The notes beneath the pieces are model-generated. The model saw nothing but the letters and a program-made list of their open reading frames with translations. It searched no databases and was not told the origin of the DNA. A DNA stretch of 64,000 bases, from positions 992,001 through 1,056,000 of the forward strand of contig OZ004589.1 of NCBI GenBank assembly GCA_963924555.1. Direction: 5' to 3'. Positions 52,493 through 64,000 of this stretch are shown here, piece after piece. Made by a program: the position numbers and the translations under genes. How positions within the stretch are numbered: position 1 is the first letter of the stretch; every line of letters begins with the position of its first letter. Source of the stretch: Crambe crambe. Taxonomy: Eukaryota > Porifera > Demospongiae > Poecilosclerida > Crambeidae.

Positions 52493-55400
52493 ATGCTGCT
52501 TCTAAGTCTTCTTCCACTTCTTCTGCTGCTATTCAATCAGGTATGACTGGAGGAAAAGATTTGGAGGGATAGTAAATCATAGCTAATAGTTAGCCAATTG
52601 GCTAGGTAGGTAGGTAGCTATGCGTGGCCTTTCACGTATAATTTCACTGCTATAATAGCCAGTACACCTATGATGGCTAGCAACCAGCTTATGGCCTTAG
52701 GGGGGATGTCGACATGTTTCATGATCAAGATAGATAAGAATGATTAGTTATAAGAGTGATCCTGCAGAGAGATTAGACCTAGGCCCATAGTGAGAAAGTT
52801 CTTTTGTGACCTTTGAAAACTTCTGGTTAGCTGACCTTATTCTAAGCACATGAACAATCATGGCTGCTAGCTCTCAGTTTCTTGGTGTGTTCTAAAGCTA
52901 GGATGCCTGCTATTAATAAAGTTGATTTAGTGCATTGAGCAGAGTAAAAACCTACGTATGACTCATTTTATAAAGATGAATAACCTTTATAGCTATAGCT
53001 AATGAATTAGCAATCAGAGCACAGGCCACAGCTGTTTGGAAAGTTTCAATAACTTGAGTGACAATGTTTCTATTGAAAGGTAGCTTTGAACCTGGCATGC
53101 ATATCTTGAATCCTCACCAAATAATTGAATTTAAGATGTGGAAGTCTGCTCATTATGGACCTAGCTATACTTTGACTGCAGCTCCAAGTTTTGTTAATAA
53201 TTCTGGCAAATATATCAAACTATAAGGTGACCATTTGCAGTTCGGGCAAATGATGTTGAAACAAAGTAGCTAGCTAGCTATCTAGCTATTTTGCTCTTAT
53301 CACAATTTAGCTAATACTCAAAACATTTATGAATGGCTATAAAACACAAGTATCAGTTTGTTTAATAAAAATTAATGTTCCATTAATAAGTACATGTTCC
53401 AAAAACCCTCAAGAGTATACCTAAATGTAGACACGACTAGGAGGTGCCTTGGCCCTTGGGGGCATATACATGCTATGGGATCAACAAATACTTTTTTTTT
53501 TTTTTTTTTGGAAATAGCTACATACTTTGCAGAGTAACTGTCAACAGCATGAGTCACATGACCTCAAAATTTATTTTCAAAGGTTTATAGGTAGCTATTA
53601 AGTAGAGCCTAGATTGTAACTAGGAAAAAAATTTTTTGAAGTTTGTTACAGTTGGAAGAAAAGGGGCATGGCATTGTAATGTACTATTTCTGTAGGGAAT
53701 AGAATAGCTGAAATAAAATTATGGATGCAATCTTGACTCAAGTATTTTTGACCGGTCTTTCATGGAAGCTACCACGATCACTAGAACCTCTTTCTCCCCC
53801 TTCTCCAGAGAAAGGGGCCCAACAAATAGCTCTCAATCCATAGCTACCCTCTTGGTGCAGATTCATAACCCATTTAATGATATTCATTGACGATTTAATA
53901 ATATTCATAACACATTAATGATCATTCATTGGTTTTACCTAAATTCTGTAAAACGAACAACTCCAAGTATTACATGTCTCCAGACCCTTGCACTATGCAC
54001 TTGGAGCTGGCACTGCCAAACTAGGGTGTCACTGTGTTTCATTATTAGCGTGATTCTGCAGAGAGATTAGACCCATGGAGGGCAAGAAATTGAGAGCTAT
54101 AAGAGCCATGAGCTGATAAGGCTAAGTGTTCATGTCCTTTTGAATAAGGTCATGGCTAGCTAACCAGAAGTTTTCATTGATGTTCTGTTTCTTGTTATTG
54201 AAAGTGGTAGGGTAGCTATTGCTGTTTGAAAGCTAGTGATGCCTGCTGCTAATATCTCTTCTGAAAGTTGATTTAGTGCAATGAGCAGAGCACTATGAGA
54301 CTAAAGAATTCTTATTATGAGACTTTACATGTATAATGTTGTGTTCTCTGGCAACTATATCAAGGTATAAGGTGATCAACATTGGGAAAATAAAAGATAT
54401 CTTAAATAATTGTGATAAGAGCAAAATCAATATTCAGTTTCACTTTTATGACTGTCTGTATACACAAATCTCTATAGCTAAATCTCAGTTTGCCAATAGC
54501 TAACCTTCAATATCCTGTTACTCGTAATCCTATTCTATTCCCTACAGAAATAGTAATTTTTAATCATGATGTTATTATATACTCTGGAACTTCCAAGCTG
54601 CACCCACACAACTAACGAGTGAAAATTTTTTTTTATATTTCCTCTATAGCTGGTACTCACTTTTAGTATGCTACCAGCAGATTAAACACTTGTAGTTTAT
54701 AGATACAGCTGCAGGCACTCTGCCAAAGTATTTTGAAGTAGCATGTGACCACCGGGCCCCTAACTGTGTCTCCTTAATAGGTATACTTGAGGGGGGGAGG
54801 GGGGGAGAGGAGAGCAGAGAAGTAGGATTGGATCTTGTGCTTGCTGTCACATCCCCAATTTGAGATATCATTATGACTGTAACCATAATACAAGCCATGC
54901 CTGACAGGAATAAAAGTACTGAATCATAAGCACTATAATTATGTATAATTACATGCAGCTGCCTCCTTCATCCACTACTTTTGAATTTGAAGTGATGTTG
55001 AACCATTACGTCAATGCTGAAGAGAGAGTAGGCAGCAGAGGAGACTATTGTGATGTAATTTGTGTCCCTCCATATTGTTCTTGTGATAACATCTTCACTT
55101 TCTGTCTAAGACCTCTTGGCACTACACGAGACAATAATAATAATACCAATTGTCCTCTTGGAAGATTCGTGACCGGGACCTTTTATGATAATGACAACAT
55201 TAATTTTACTCGTGATCTGATGAATTCTGTATCTAATCCATTGGTCTACAGTGGTAATCTATGGCCTGTGAGTCCTGAAATAATAGTTTTGCCATGATTC
55301 AAACTATTATGTTTGTGCATTGGAGAGCTTGATGAGATGAAAACAGGGAAAGGGGGTGTGGCAGCTTGGAGAACAGGGAATGCTCTACTACCCTAGTCTA

Positions 55401-56371
55401 TTTTGTACACTATCTAACTGCATGTTAAGTGGCCAATTTTTTTCCCCCCCAGGGAGGTTTCCAGCTCTATGTGCTTGTTGTCGATGAAGATATTATAGGT
55501 GAAGAGATAGTGGACCACATCTACTTTGAAATGTCCCTCTCCCCTGGCTCTCCTGCAGTCACTAGCATACAAACTGGCATTTTTGGGAATGGAAGACTGG
55601 AAGCTCGTTTCAGTGTCCAGTGCAGTCCTAACTTCTTTGGGAGAAACTGCAACCTGACAAGTATGATGATAGATAATTATTGCATGCACCTAAATTCAGG
55701 GGGGAGAGGAGAACATGCAACTACAGTATTACCATCACTTCCCCTGCCATAGATGCCTTCACCACTCGACCTGCCACTACTGCACCTATGACTTCCCCTG
55801 CCTTCACCACTCGACCTGCCACTACTGCATCTCCCCCTACCCAAGCACCTTTTGCATCAGTCCCCATTATTGGAGGGGTCGTGGGGGCAATAGCCGTGAT
55901 CATGGTGGGTGTGGTCCTCATTGTTCTGATTGTGGTGTGTGCTAAAGGTGGTTCCAAGGCTGGTCACCAGAGGTAAATGCCATCATAGAGCAACTGTTAC
56001 TCTTATCATAGCACTAGTAAGACCCTTCAGGATGCCATAAAGCAACTGTTAGCTACTGCTATCATAGCACTCTGCACATGTGGATAAGCAGCTGATAGTT
56101 ACTTTACGCACGTAGGGATGACCCCATATCCCTACCAGCATCACTTTCAGAATTTACTTTTAATCAATATATATGCAGAGAAGCTTCTTATCAAAATGGA
56201 TCTAACGAGGTCCAAGTGACAGTCAAGAGTGAGACTGATGTTGCATTCCCAATGACCCATAATGCTGCATATGAGACAGTACCACATCCTTCCACTCCTC
56301 CACCCGATTACCAGGAGAAGGCTGTCGTCGTGCCTCCAGTAGATGAGGAGCACACCAGCAATGATTTATAA
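52493..56371 (+). CDS. Short Delta-like protein, second copy
   Basis: Five exons: 52493-52540 (leader MLLLSLLPLLLLLFNQ), 54959-55267, 55453-55660, 55753-55972, 56179-56371; 978 bases, 325 residues. MNNL landmarks as in E (TTFEFEVMLNHY, CSCDNIFTFCLRP, GRFVTGTF, SNPLVYSGNLWPGGFQLYV), then RFSVQCSPNFFGRNC, the opening of a DSL domain only. The Thr/Pro linker has a 45-base internal duplication (AFTTRPATTA twice) that E lacks. Helix about 55866-55945, tail with STPPPDYQE. E and H agree in splice sites, domain limits and tail motif, so the short form is not a sequencing accident. The tail and helix are more alike between the two than the MNNL part. Confidence 0.8.
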
Positions 56372-56877
56372 CTAGCCAGCTAATTACTTTACAGATGCAA
56401 CTTTGTTATTAATTTTTAGCAGTAGTCATGACTAGTTTAAACTGCCCAGGTGGATATAATTATGGCTTTAGTATTGTATGGCTTAAGTTGATGTTATAGT
56501 TGTGAAACTGGAGATATATGTATGTGCAGGGGAGCACCCATACAGCTACTCCAAGCATTAGCTAGTTGACTAACTGATAGGTGAGCTCAGCATGACAAGT
56601 ATTACAGTGAAACCTCTGACTGAATATTACTTGGGACCCATCCTTTAGTCCTTTGTAGAGAGGTTGTCCTCTTATTTTGTATAAATGTATAGATAATTAT
56701 CATATGATGAAAATTGTGAGGTTCCACTGTATAACAGGCCTAAAAAATTATGACACTCATTTGGCACTTTGATTTGCACCACTTGACTAGTGGGTTTGTA
56801 GTGGGTCTTTAATAATTAAAGTGATGGAAAGATGAAAAGTGATTCTTTGAAGTCCTCCAGTTTACCATGTGACAGGT
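56372..56877. other. Intergenic region between H and the M16 remnant
   Basis: Convergent gap: H ends at 56371 on +, the M16 remnant ends at 56878 on -. AT-rich, no gene or clear poly(A) hexamer that I would assign. Confidence 0.5.
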
Positions 56878-59844
56878 CTACAACATTGCAACCTCCATCA
56901 ACCTCCCTTCTCCTGGTGCATCAGGCATGTCTGCTCCAGCAATTGAAGTGTTATTACTGATAACCTATAAAGATGTAATTTATTAATAAGTGTCATGCTT
57001 CAAGTTCTAGCTACGGCATCCGTATACAGTGGTCAGTGGCACTCTGAATAATGGGACCCAAAAAGGCTGTCCTCTTTTGGAGGTGCTGTAGCTATATCAT
57101 ATGATGCAGGGTCTCCCCTAGCTGTACTTTCAAACAGGGTGCTTAAGTATATTCATGAGAATATAATTCAATTAGTGTCATAGACCCAGCCCATTTTCTT
57201 TGAAGTTCTATATCCAAACAGGGTGTACGAAGCCTGCAGACAGCATAGTTACACATAGTACTGATGTTATGAATAAGAATTTATCTTGTGATAAACCATA
57301 AAAAGAATGGCCCGCCCTGGATTTAGTATACTGGGGGAAACACTGTGATATAGAAAGGTATTTTTAGACCGTCCTTTGTTGAGAGGTTTAGCTCATTTGT
57401 CCTAGTTTTTGAGTGTCCTTTATCAGAGCGGGTTCTACTGTATTAAGTAACTACATTAGACCATTCCTTCTATTTACCCTTATGCTCAATTTTCTGTAAT
57501 TGTCTCCGAAATGCGTATACTGACTCAACCAATCACACGCTTCCTCCTGGGTCATTGCTTTCAGAAACTCCACCTCTCACAGATAACAATCAAACTGATA
57601 CTGCCTCAGTACTATTTCTGACCAGTTTCTGCTGACTTCCTTTTCAAGTGAGAAATCAGGCTCCAGCTTCCCTTGAACAAGACCATTCACCTTTAAGTGT
57701 ACATGCATGTGCATAAAATGAAAAGGTTATGGAACTCTGAAAATAGTTTAGCTATAATGTGTAACTGAACTAGCTAGCTTACTCCCATGTAACACATGGG
57801 AGTAAGCTAGCACACATCCCCAGTTTACCATGAAAATATTCTCAGTTTACCCAATGGTCATCATGAAAATAAACATCGTAGCTAGGAATGCAGCAGCCAA
57901 CTCCCCTCATGTGGGGCTCTCTAGCAATGGCATACATTTAACTATGATTATTATAACAGTGAGGCTAATAGGATACATAGTATGTAGGAATGGCTCACCA
58001 ATGAAAAAATATATAGTGAGTCTAACCTGGGCTTTAAAATCACTTTCTTTCATTGACTTGAGACGATCACAAAATCCCTTGATAAAGTCATCCATTCGGC
58101 TACTGGCAAAGGCAACACTGTACATATAGAAATCACACAGTCTCCTTGCATGGCTTGCATGTAGCTAATTGGTAAAGCAGATAGCTAGCTAACCTGTGCT
58201 TTTCTGTTTGAGTGATGAGTGTTAATGATATTCCCACCACTCCATGAGTATTGTGCTCCTGGCAGTAAACTTCATATCTGCAGGCATTATTTTTGAAAAT
58301 TACGTATGGCCAGCCATAAACTAATACTTACTGGGAGATATGTACTTAAGCCACTTACCCTAATTGTTGTTTTGTCCTGAGAGTATCAAAGCATGGTTCA
58401 TGCATGCAATTCTACAGTTTTAAAAATTGGAATTTCATAACAAGTCCAATGTAGTGTGGATGGAAGGATGGTATTCATATCATGTAATATTTCAGTTGCA
58501 TAAGTACACAGTAGCTACACATACTCACTCACCACAATTAACTCAGACATCGCTTTATCTCTGTTAGCCAAGGCACAGCACTAAAATATAAGTTGTGAGA
58601 GATACATTAATTGCAATGTTCTTCATTATAACATATACTTGGTAGTAGTCGGTTAGAACGGTATTGAGACAACTAGAATCCCTATTCTTTGTACAGTAGG
58701 AGACAGCAGTGTTAGGAGGCAGCTGGACTGTCCTAGGCTGCAATAATAATAATAATAGTCACATGCTGACACGTATGATTGTCATGTGATATTATCCAGA
58801 AATTTAATGGTACTTATACCGGAGTGAAAACTGAGGGTGAGAGAAGAGGAAGGTGAAGACATTCAGTGACATACGACATCAAATTCTTAGCAGCCTAGAG
58901 GAAAATAAACAACAAAATTTTTAAAAATAAACAAACAAACAACAAATAGCTAACTAGTAAGTACTGTATACCTCTTGTGAGAGATTTCCTTGCACCAACA
59001 TCTCCACAAACATGCTTTGCTTGAAGTGTTTCATGAAATCCTAAGGATTAATAATTCTACACACTTTTAACTAAGTTAGCACAGCTAGTTAGACTCATAC
59101 AATAAGAGTTTGAACTGACATTGACTGCAGAGAGAGTGACGTGGTCTATGACATCCACCTTGTTGAGTGTGTTATTGAAACATTGATGCTCCAGAATCTT
59201 CAGCCGGCTCAGTCTTGAAACAAGAGATAAAGAGAAAGAAAAAATGAGATGAAATGACCTAGAGCTAGCTAGCTAGCTATACACACTTGCACAACTTCTT
59301 CGGCTTCAGTAGATAGTTATGATACCCTCTTTTGAGCTTCTCCTGTATATAAAAATATGACAGACTCATGTAGAAAATCGATTTCTCAAATAATTATGCT
59401 TTGATGAATTTGTTCCAAACTTCTGCCATGTGTGTTATACACCAAATTTCCAGACCATGACCACTAATAGTCATGAATTATGGTGAGCCAAAGTTTTAAA
59501 AGTGGCTAAAAATGAATGTGTCCAATATTTGATTTCTATATCACATGTGATAAACCATGCATGCAATGATTATTGTTCTCGGAGAAAGTTTCTATACTTT
59601 AATGGGAAAGTTTGGCCAGTCTCATTCATGGAAACAACATGTCCATTAGCCTCGTACCCAAAGGCTAGACCTATAGCCTCATACCCAGAGGCTAGACCTT
59701 GTAAAGTATTGGATCATGAAAGGGCTAGCGGGTGTGACCACATGTGCATGGAACTTGAAGTCTCACTTTGATCATTAGGAAGTCTTCTTCCATGTCAGTG
59801 ATATTGAGACTAGCAAAATGATCTACTAAATTCTTGAAGAGCAT
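56878..59844 (-). pseudogene. C-terminal half of a nardilysin/insulysin-like M16 metallopeptidase with a nonsense codon
   Basis: Thirteen exons on the - strand, in coding order: 59767-59844, 59287-59342, 59120-59213, 58972-59040, 58820-58894, 58639-58737, 58533-58580, 58359-58411, 58194-58277, 58027-58117, 57478-57690, 56878-56964 (stop at 56878-56880); introns keep one frame. That is twelve if the ends are counted strictly as listed. Landmarks of the inactive C-terminal M16 domains: EMLVQGNLSQE, EPCFDTLRTKQQLGYEVY, GVVGISLTLITQTEK, SRMDDFIKGF, DFKAQV, VSRNWSEIVLRQYQFD. The match looks closer to nardilysin than to insulysin. The N-terminal half with the HxxEH zinc site is missing; gene I begins 560 bases upstream. 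A TGA at 57577-57579 interrupts the conserved frame, which stays open for 61 codons after it. Probably a recent pseudogene. Confidence 0.8.
57771..57812. repeat. Near-perfect palindrome in the M16 remnant
   Basis: GCTAGCTTACTCCCATGT and ACATGGGAGTAAGCTAGC flank a 3-base loop. Confidence 0.8.
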
Positions 59845-60088
59845 CTGTAGAAGTACAAAGAAGTAATACAGGTGATAAATATTGTGCTGTCCTAATAACA
59901 CTGCTGGGTAATACAATGAAACCTCCGAATAATTAACAGACACACTTGGGACCCATCCATTAGGCCACTATTTGTAGAATCCTAGTTTCCTGTCCAAGAA
60001 GACATCCACAAGTGCTGCGGGCGGGCGGTTATTATAATTATTCTATTACTGCTTCGTTGTTTGTCTCAAGAGTCCTGTCTTTATTATT

Positions 60089-60116
60089 CACTAGTCTCGC
60101 GGGCCGCGAGACTAGT
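60089..60116. repeat. ACTAGTCTCGCGGCC-type palindrome
   Basis: ACTAGTCTCGCGG and its complement meet around GGCC. Related GCGAGACTAG pieces occur near 11200, 35200 and 38390, so it is probably the end of a dispersed element family. Confidence 0.6.
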
Positions 60117-60339
60117 CATTCACCACGGGCTTTCCCAAAAAGAGCTGCGTGAAGCCAAATGTGCCCGCTCTACTGCGCGCATGAGCAATGGCAGGCGCTA
60201 GGCAGTAATAATATTTTTTGATGCGGTGACATTTTCAATACGCGGGCGATGGACAGGAAACAATCATTCTATCAATAGTGGCCTTATCCGTGAAAATTTT
60301 GACGCATGCGCAAACAGTGGCTCACATTATTTTCTATCC

Positions 60340-60405
60340 CTTTACAATGAAATTTTGGAATTTTGGCTCCCGCCTATCTGTCCGCAAACGTACGTATGAA
60401 CAAAA
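60340..60405 (+). promoter_or_regulatory. Conserved 5' block before gene I, with upstream ATG
   Basis: TCCGCAAACGTACGTA and the following ATGAACAAAA are shared with G (39807-39831). The upstream ATG (60396) is out of frame with, and overlaps, the leader ORF. Confidence 0.5.
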
Positions 60406-63400
60406 ATGAAGTTCCTTACCCTGGTACTGTTCTTGAGATGTTGTGTCACAAGAGGGCAGGCACAAGGTATGTTCAATATACTATAGGTATGGCTAGAGCA
60501 ACAGTGGCTAAAATAGCAGAGAGTGATATTGTAATTAATAGGGAGAGCAATGGGAGAAAGGGTATAATGAATTGGAACCATTTTAATAAATTGACTGTTG
60601 AAATGTTATACAGTGGAAGGTTCTATCATGTAATACCAAACCTTTTGTCAACAGTCATTAGCTACTCCCACAGTTGACACAAACAATCTTTGCAAATAAG
60701 AACAATAGGGACATTTTCATGTTCTGGAACCTTGGACCTACTTAGATTTAGCTTGTGGGGTCCATTTATGTATTTAGCATAAAAATATAAAACCTTACGG
60801 TGTTGTTCAATTCTTGTGTTTTTGATCTAATGAAATATTTGGGAAATTTCATATGGTCTATCTATAGCTACATAGCTTCATATTTTGTAAATTCAGTGAT
60901 CCTATTTTGATTGCTGTACATACCAAGCTAGCTAAGATAAAAACAAGTTATCCAAGCCTGCATTCTGTTTGAATAGGGTAGCTACTGTAGCTCTGGCTTT
61001 CCCTGTTCCTATGCCAGTGAGCTACTGGAACTTTAGAAGAATATGTAGCTAGCTACAGGGTCAGACTGGAAGCTGAGAATGTTCGTATGAAATTGTGGTC
61101 CAGTTCATAATGAGAGAATTTCGCTTTGATACTTCATGTGACAATTAGTTGTTGCTACCACATGGTTAGCTTCAAAGGAGAGATATATAGCTAGCCATGA
61201 GTGGGATACACACAATTTAGAGGTCAGTGTATAATTATGCACTTTATTGGTCGAGTTGTTTGGAAGACATCAAATAAACAATGATAATTCATGGCCGGAG
61301 GCACTACTATGGCTGGTATGGCTATGGCCGTACTACTATTCAGAGTTGTTTGTTGTTGTTGTTTTTTTTGTGTGTGTGTGTGTGTGTGTGCAATTTGAAT
61401 AATAACAATGACTTATAAGTTAGTACATGGCATTGCCTAGATCATATCAGAACTAATAATAACTGGAGGGCATTCCCCAGACCGATGGTAGCTATGGCCG
61501 TTACCACTACGAATGAGCTGGCTCCAGCTCTGTAATTATATCAGCGATGACCTGGTTGGGAGGGAGTGCATGACCAATAACTACTACAATAAAAATAATA
61601 AAATACTGAGCTAGCTAAAAATCATGACTTTCCTAGCCATCACAATCTGTTCACCAGACTCTCTTGTTCACTGCTTGATAGTCCAACTTACTGTAGTACT
61701 CCAGCATGCACTGCAGTAGCTATACACGAAAAATTGACTACAGATATGCTAATTCAATTTGATGAATCAAGAACTAAGATTTGTTTCCTTCTTTTTCTAA
61801 TGTGGATACATTATTCAGTTCCTCCTCCTACCATTTTGACCACTTCTCCCCAGTCCACTACCATCACCTTAACTTGGAGCCAGACTCCAGGGGATGTGGT
61901 CGACTCCTACCAAATCTCATACTCGTTCACTATTAGAGGCTGTGGGACCCCAGTCAATGACGTAGCATCAGCACCTGGTTCCTCCAGAGAGTACACTCTG
62001 ACAGGACTGGAGGAGAACAGTGACTTTATCATTTCCATTACAGCCATGAATGGAGCAGAGAGTAGTCCACCTGCCACCACCACTGCAAGGACTGCAATAG
62101 CAGGTGGGATACATCCATCATGATATGCAGCTAGTGCACAAGTGTCATGTACTGTACACTGTAGCTCCCTCTGCTCCTCCGGCTGATCTGATGGTCTCCT
62201 CCACCTCTCCCACTAGCATTACCATCTCATGGGGGGTAGTCCCATGTCTTGACTGGAATGTGGATAAGATCACTGAATACCAGATAGTCACTAGGACCAC
62301 CTCTGATGATATGATTAGAGGAAGGGAAAGAGATCACAGTACTAGAATGTTCACTGATGATCGCCTCATTCCAAGGACAAACTACACATTTGAAGTTAAT
62401 GCTCGCTATGAGGATAATCAATTAGAAAATCCATTCCATGGACCAGCAGCTGTCATAACAGGAGTCACTGCAGTACCACAAGGTAAGCCTTATTGGTGTG
62501 AATTCAGTTGTATAGCTACCATCACAATTCTGCAGCTGTTGGTTTCTTCCTGGGAGGGGGTAACTACAGCAACAACAGTGTAGTATCCCTGACTGATATA
62601 GGAGAAGGGTACAATGCTCTGTACTGTTTCACTAACCTCACCACCTGCTGTAGAGGAGCAGATGGTGGTTCAGCAGGAGAGTGGTTCCTTCCTGGGCAGA
62701 CTAGTCCAATCGTTGGTGTCAATGTTCCTAATGCAGGCACAGAGAGCTTCACTAGAAGTAGAGGTCCCAGTGCAGTCCTCCTCAATCGTAGGACTAGTGC
62801 CATGGGGCCCACTGGACTGTTCACCTGTCAGGTGCCTGATGGGAGTGGCACTGATAGAACTCTGTACATTGGAGTGGGTGCAGGTACAAACTATACATCA
62901 TGTGATATGCATGTAGTAGCTATAAGTTTTCTCCTTGTTAAATTTTACAGGTGTTCCTGCCATCACTGACCTTGACTATGATCGTGCTTCAAGGACCTTG
63001 ACATGTATATCTAGTGGTGGACCTGTGGACTCAGTCACTTGGACGAAAAATGGGTCACTTATCACAGGAGACAGTTTAACCTTCTTTTTAACTCAGACCA
63101 TCACTAACGCAACATCATCTACCTACCATCACACCCTCTCCAGTTCAAACTCCTCTAACTTTGTTGGGAGCTTTACATGTACTATCAGGGATGCAGTTGG
63201 CAATAGTAACAGCAGAACTCAGACTTTCAATGGTATGGCAATGCATGTGTTGTGCTATATGACATGGTGTTCCTGTCCAGGTATTAAAATATCTAATGAT
63301 CCCTTTGTCGTCGGCAGTCGTGCAGTGGTTACTTGTTCCAGTGACTTTGGTGTTGTTGACAGAATAGAATGGATGTCCAGGGAGGGGGAGGTGCTGGTCT

Positions 63401-64000
63401 CTGGGACGTCAATACAGCAGCTCATGTATGTAGTGGACCCAGTAAGAGACAACCTCCATGGGTCAGAGTTCATATGCAGTGTCATAAGAAATCAAATGGT
63501 CTTCAACCAGACACTACCACTAACTGTAATGGGTAAGTGATGGTAGTGAATAGCCCTCATTCATATTGTTGTTATGTAGTTCCTGAAAATGCCATCTCTG
63601 TCACCATCAGCCGATCAGGGAGACCAGTGGCGGGGTCAGAGTTCAACCTGACCTGCATTGTATCTGAGGTCATTCCTGGCCTGACTGACATGCCTACTGC
63701 TGCATGGCTGGACTCAAATAGCATGGAGATCACACAAGATACGACTGTTTCAAGGAGTGATAATGTCTCTTCTGCTATTTTGCGGTTTAATCCACTGAGG
63801 ACATCTTTACAGCAACGATACAGATGTTCAGGGAGCATTATGTCCCCAGCTCTTATCAATTCTGTGAGAGTCACAACAGACAGTACTTTCATAATAGAGA
63901 GTATGTTTAATAGTGACTGTTACTGCTAGTGCAGGAGTGAACTATTGTACTATGCATCTTGCAGTCTCAACTCCTACTGTGTCCACTTCAGTGCCAGCTG
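60406..64000 (+). CDS. FN3-Ig receptor, 5' part (paralog I)
   Basis: Runs off the window. Exons: 60406-60466 (leader MKFLTLVLFLRCCVTRGQAQ, identical to G), 61819-62103 and 62165-62482 (FN3), 62536-62883 (CC-type Ig: TTCCRG, GEWFLPG), 62951-63232, 63281-63532, 63580-63900 (Ig-like), 63965 onward (next Ig, matching G 47515). Every exon matches one in G in order and phase. The CC-type Ig and seven EGFs that come first in G are missing: the leader splices directly, in phase, to the FN3 pair. A type I receptor by analogy with G. The intron 60467-61818 holds a third copy of the G intron 1 segment (60690-61055) and a (TG)n run at 61370-61390. Confidence 0.77.

Noticed and set aside
55699..55752. Earlier acceptor for the H transmembrane exon (after TAAATTCAG)
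   Set aside because: With the phase 1 carried from the previous exon the frame reaches a stop (TAG) before the linker; the acceptor at 55752 is in frame in both E and H.
57577..57579. Selenocysteine or programmed readthrough at the TGA of the M16 remnant
   Set aside because: The position is not cysteine in the family, nothing suggests a recoding element, and the gene already lacks its 5' half.
57830..58129. Open frame of 99 residues on the + strand
   Set aside because: Opposite strand of a well-supported M16 exon (58027-58117).
59502..59771. Open frame of 89 residues on the + strand
   Set aside because: It spans an M16 intron with a short TAGCCTCGTACCCA repeat and overlaps the neighbouring exon antisense; no domain or splice support.

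Overview
The window is eukaryotic: genes are split into many short exons joined by small (about 50-100 nt) AT-rich GT-AG introns, and most extracellular domains are coded by one exon or a fixed exon pair bounded by phase 1 introns. The mix of SRCR, calcium-binding EGF, Ig-like and FN3 modules with Notch-ligand (Delta-type) N-terminal domains fits an early-branching animal. A demosponge such as Amphimedon is my best guess, but this is inference; no search was run.

Layout, all on the + strand unless stated: 1-1851, 3' end of an EGF-repeat receptor with a short tail (paralog A). 2113-4258, a decayed receptor copy with an internal inversion (B). 4439-10424, a complete SRCR-EGF-Ig receptor (C, 18 exons, 1012 codons). 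10654-33503, a giant SRCR-EGF-mucin-FN3-Ig receptor (D, 62 exons, 4230 codons). 35330-38682, a short Delta-like membrane protein (E). 39832-52188, an Ig-EGF-FN3-Ig receptor (G, 27 exons, 2294 codons) whose first intron holds a broken piece of a Delta locus and a dead hAT element. 52493-56371, a second short Delta-like gene (H). 56878-59844 on the - strand, the C-terminal half of a nardilysin-like M16 peptidase with one nonsense codon. 60406-64000, the 5' part of a third FN3-Ig receptor (I), running off the end.

The exon models were checked by phase and length: C, D, E, G and H each sum to an exact multiple of three with a stop only at the end. D exons from 24517 to 31340 and G exons from 45346 to 51609 are collinear, 16 exons each of nearly equal size, and I begins the same series. 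A, C and D share a juxtamembrane exon pair, transmembrane helix and tail start; G has another transmembrane/tail pair.

Together this looks like a young, rapidly rearranging cluster of single-pass cell-surface receptors. The ectodomains suit ligand, microbe or self recognition, and the tails carry tyrosine motifs (YxxM repeats in D, ITIM-like sites in C and G, none in A). The interleaved Delta-like genes keep the MNNL domain but only the first part of a DSL domain and no EGF repeats, with a PPxY motif in the tail. Near-identical exon-plus-intron duplications, intron inversions, a cross-locus insertion and a chimeric pseudogene show ongoing unequal exchange.
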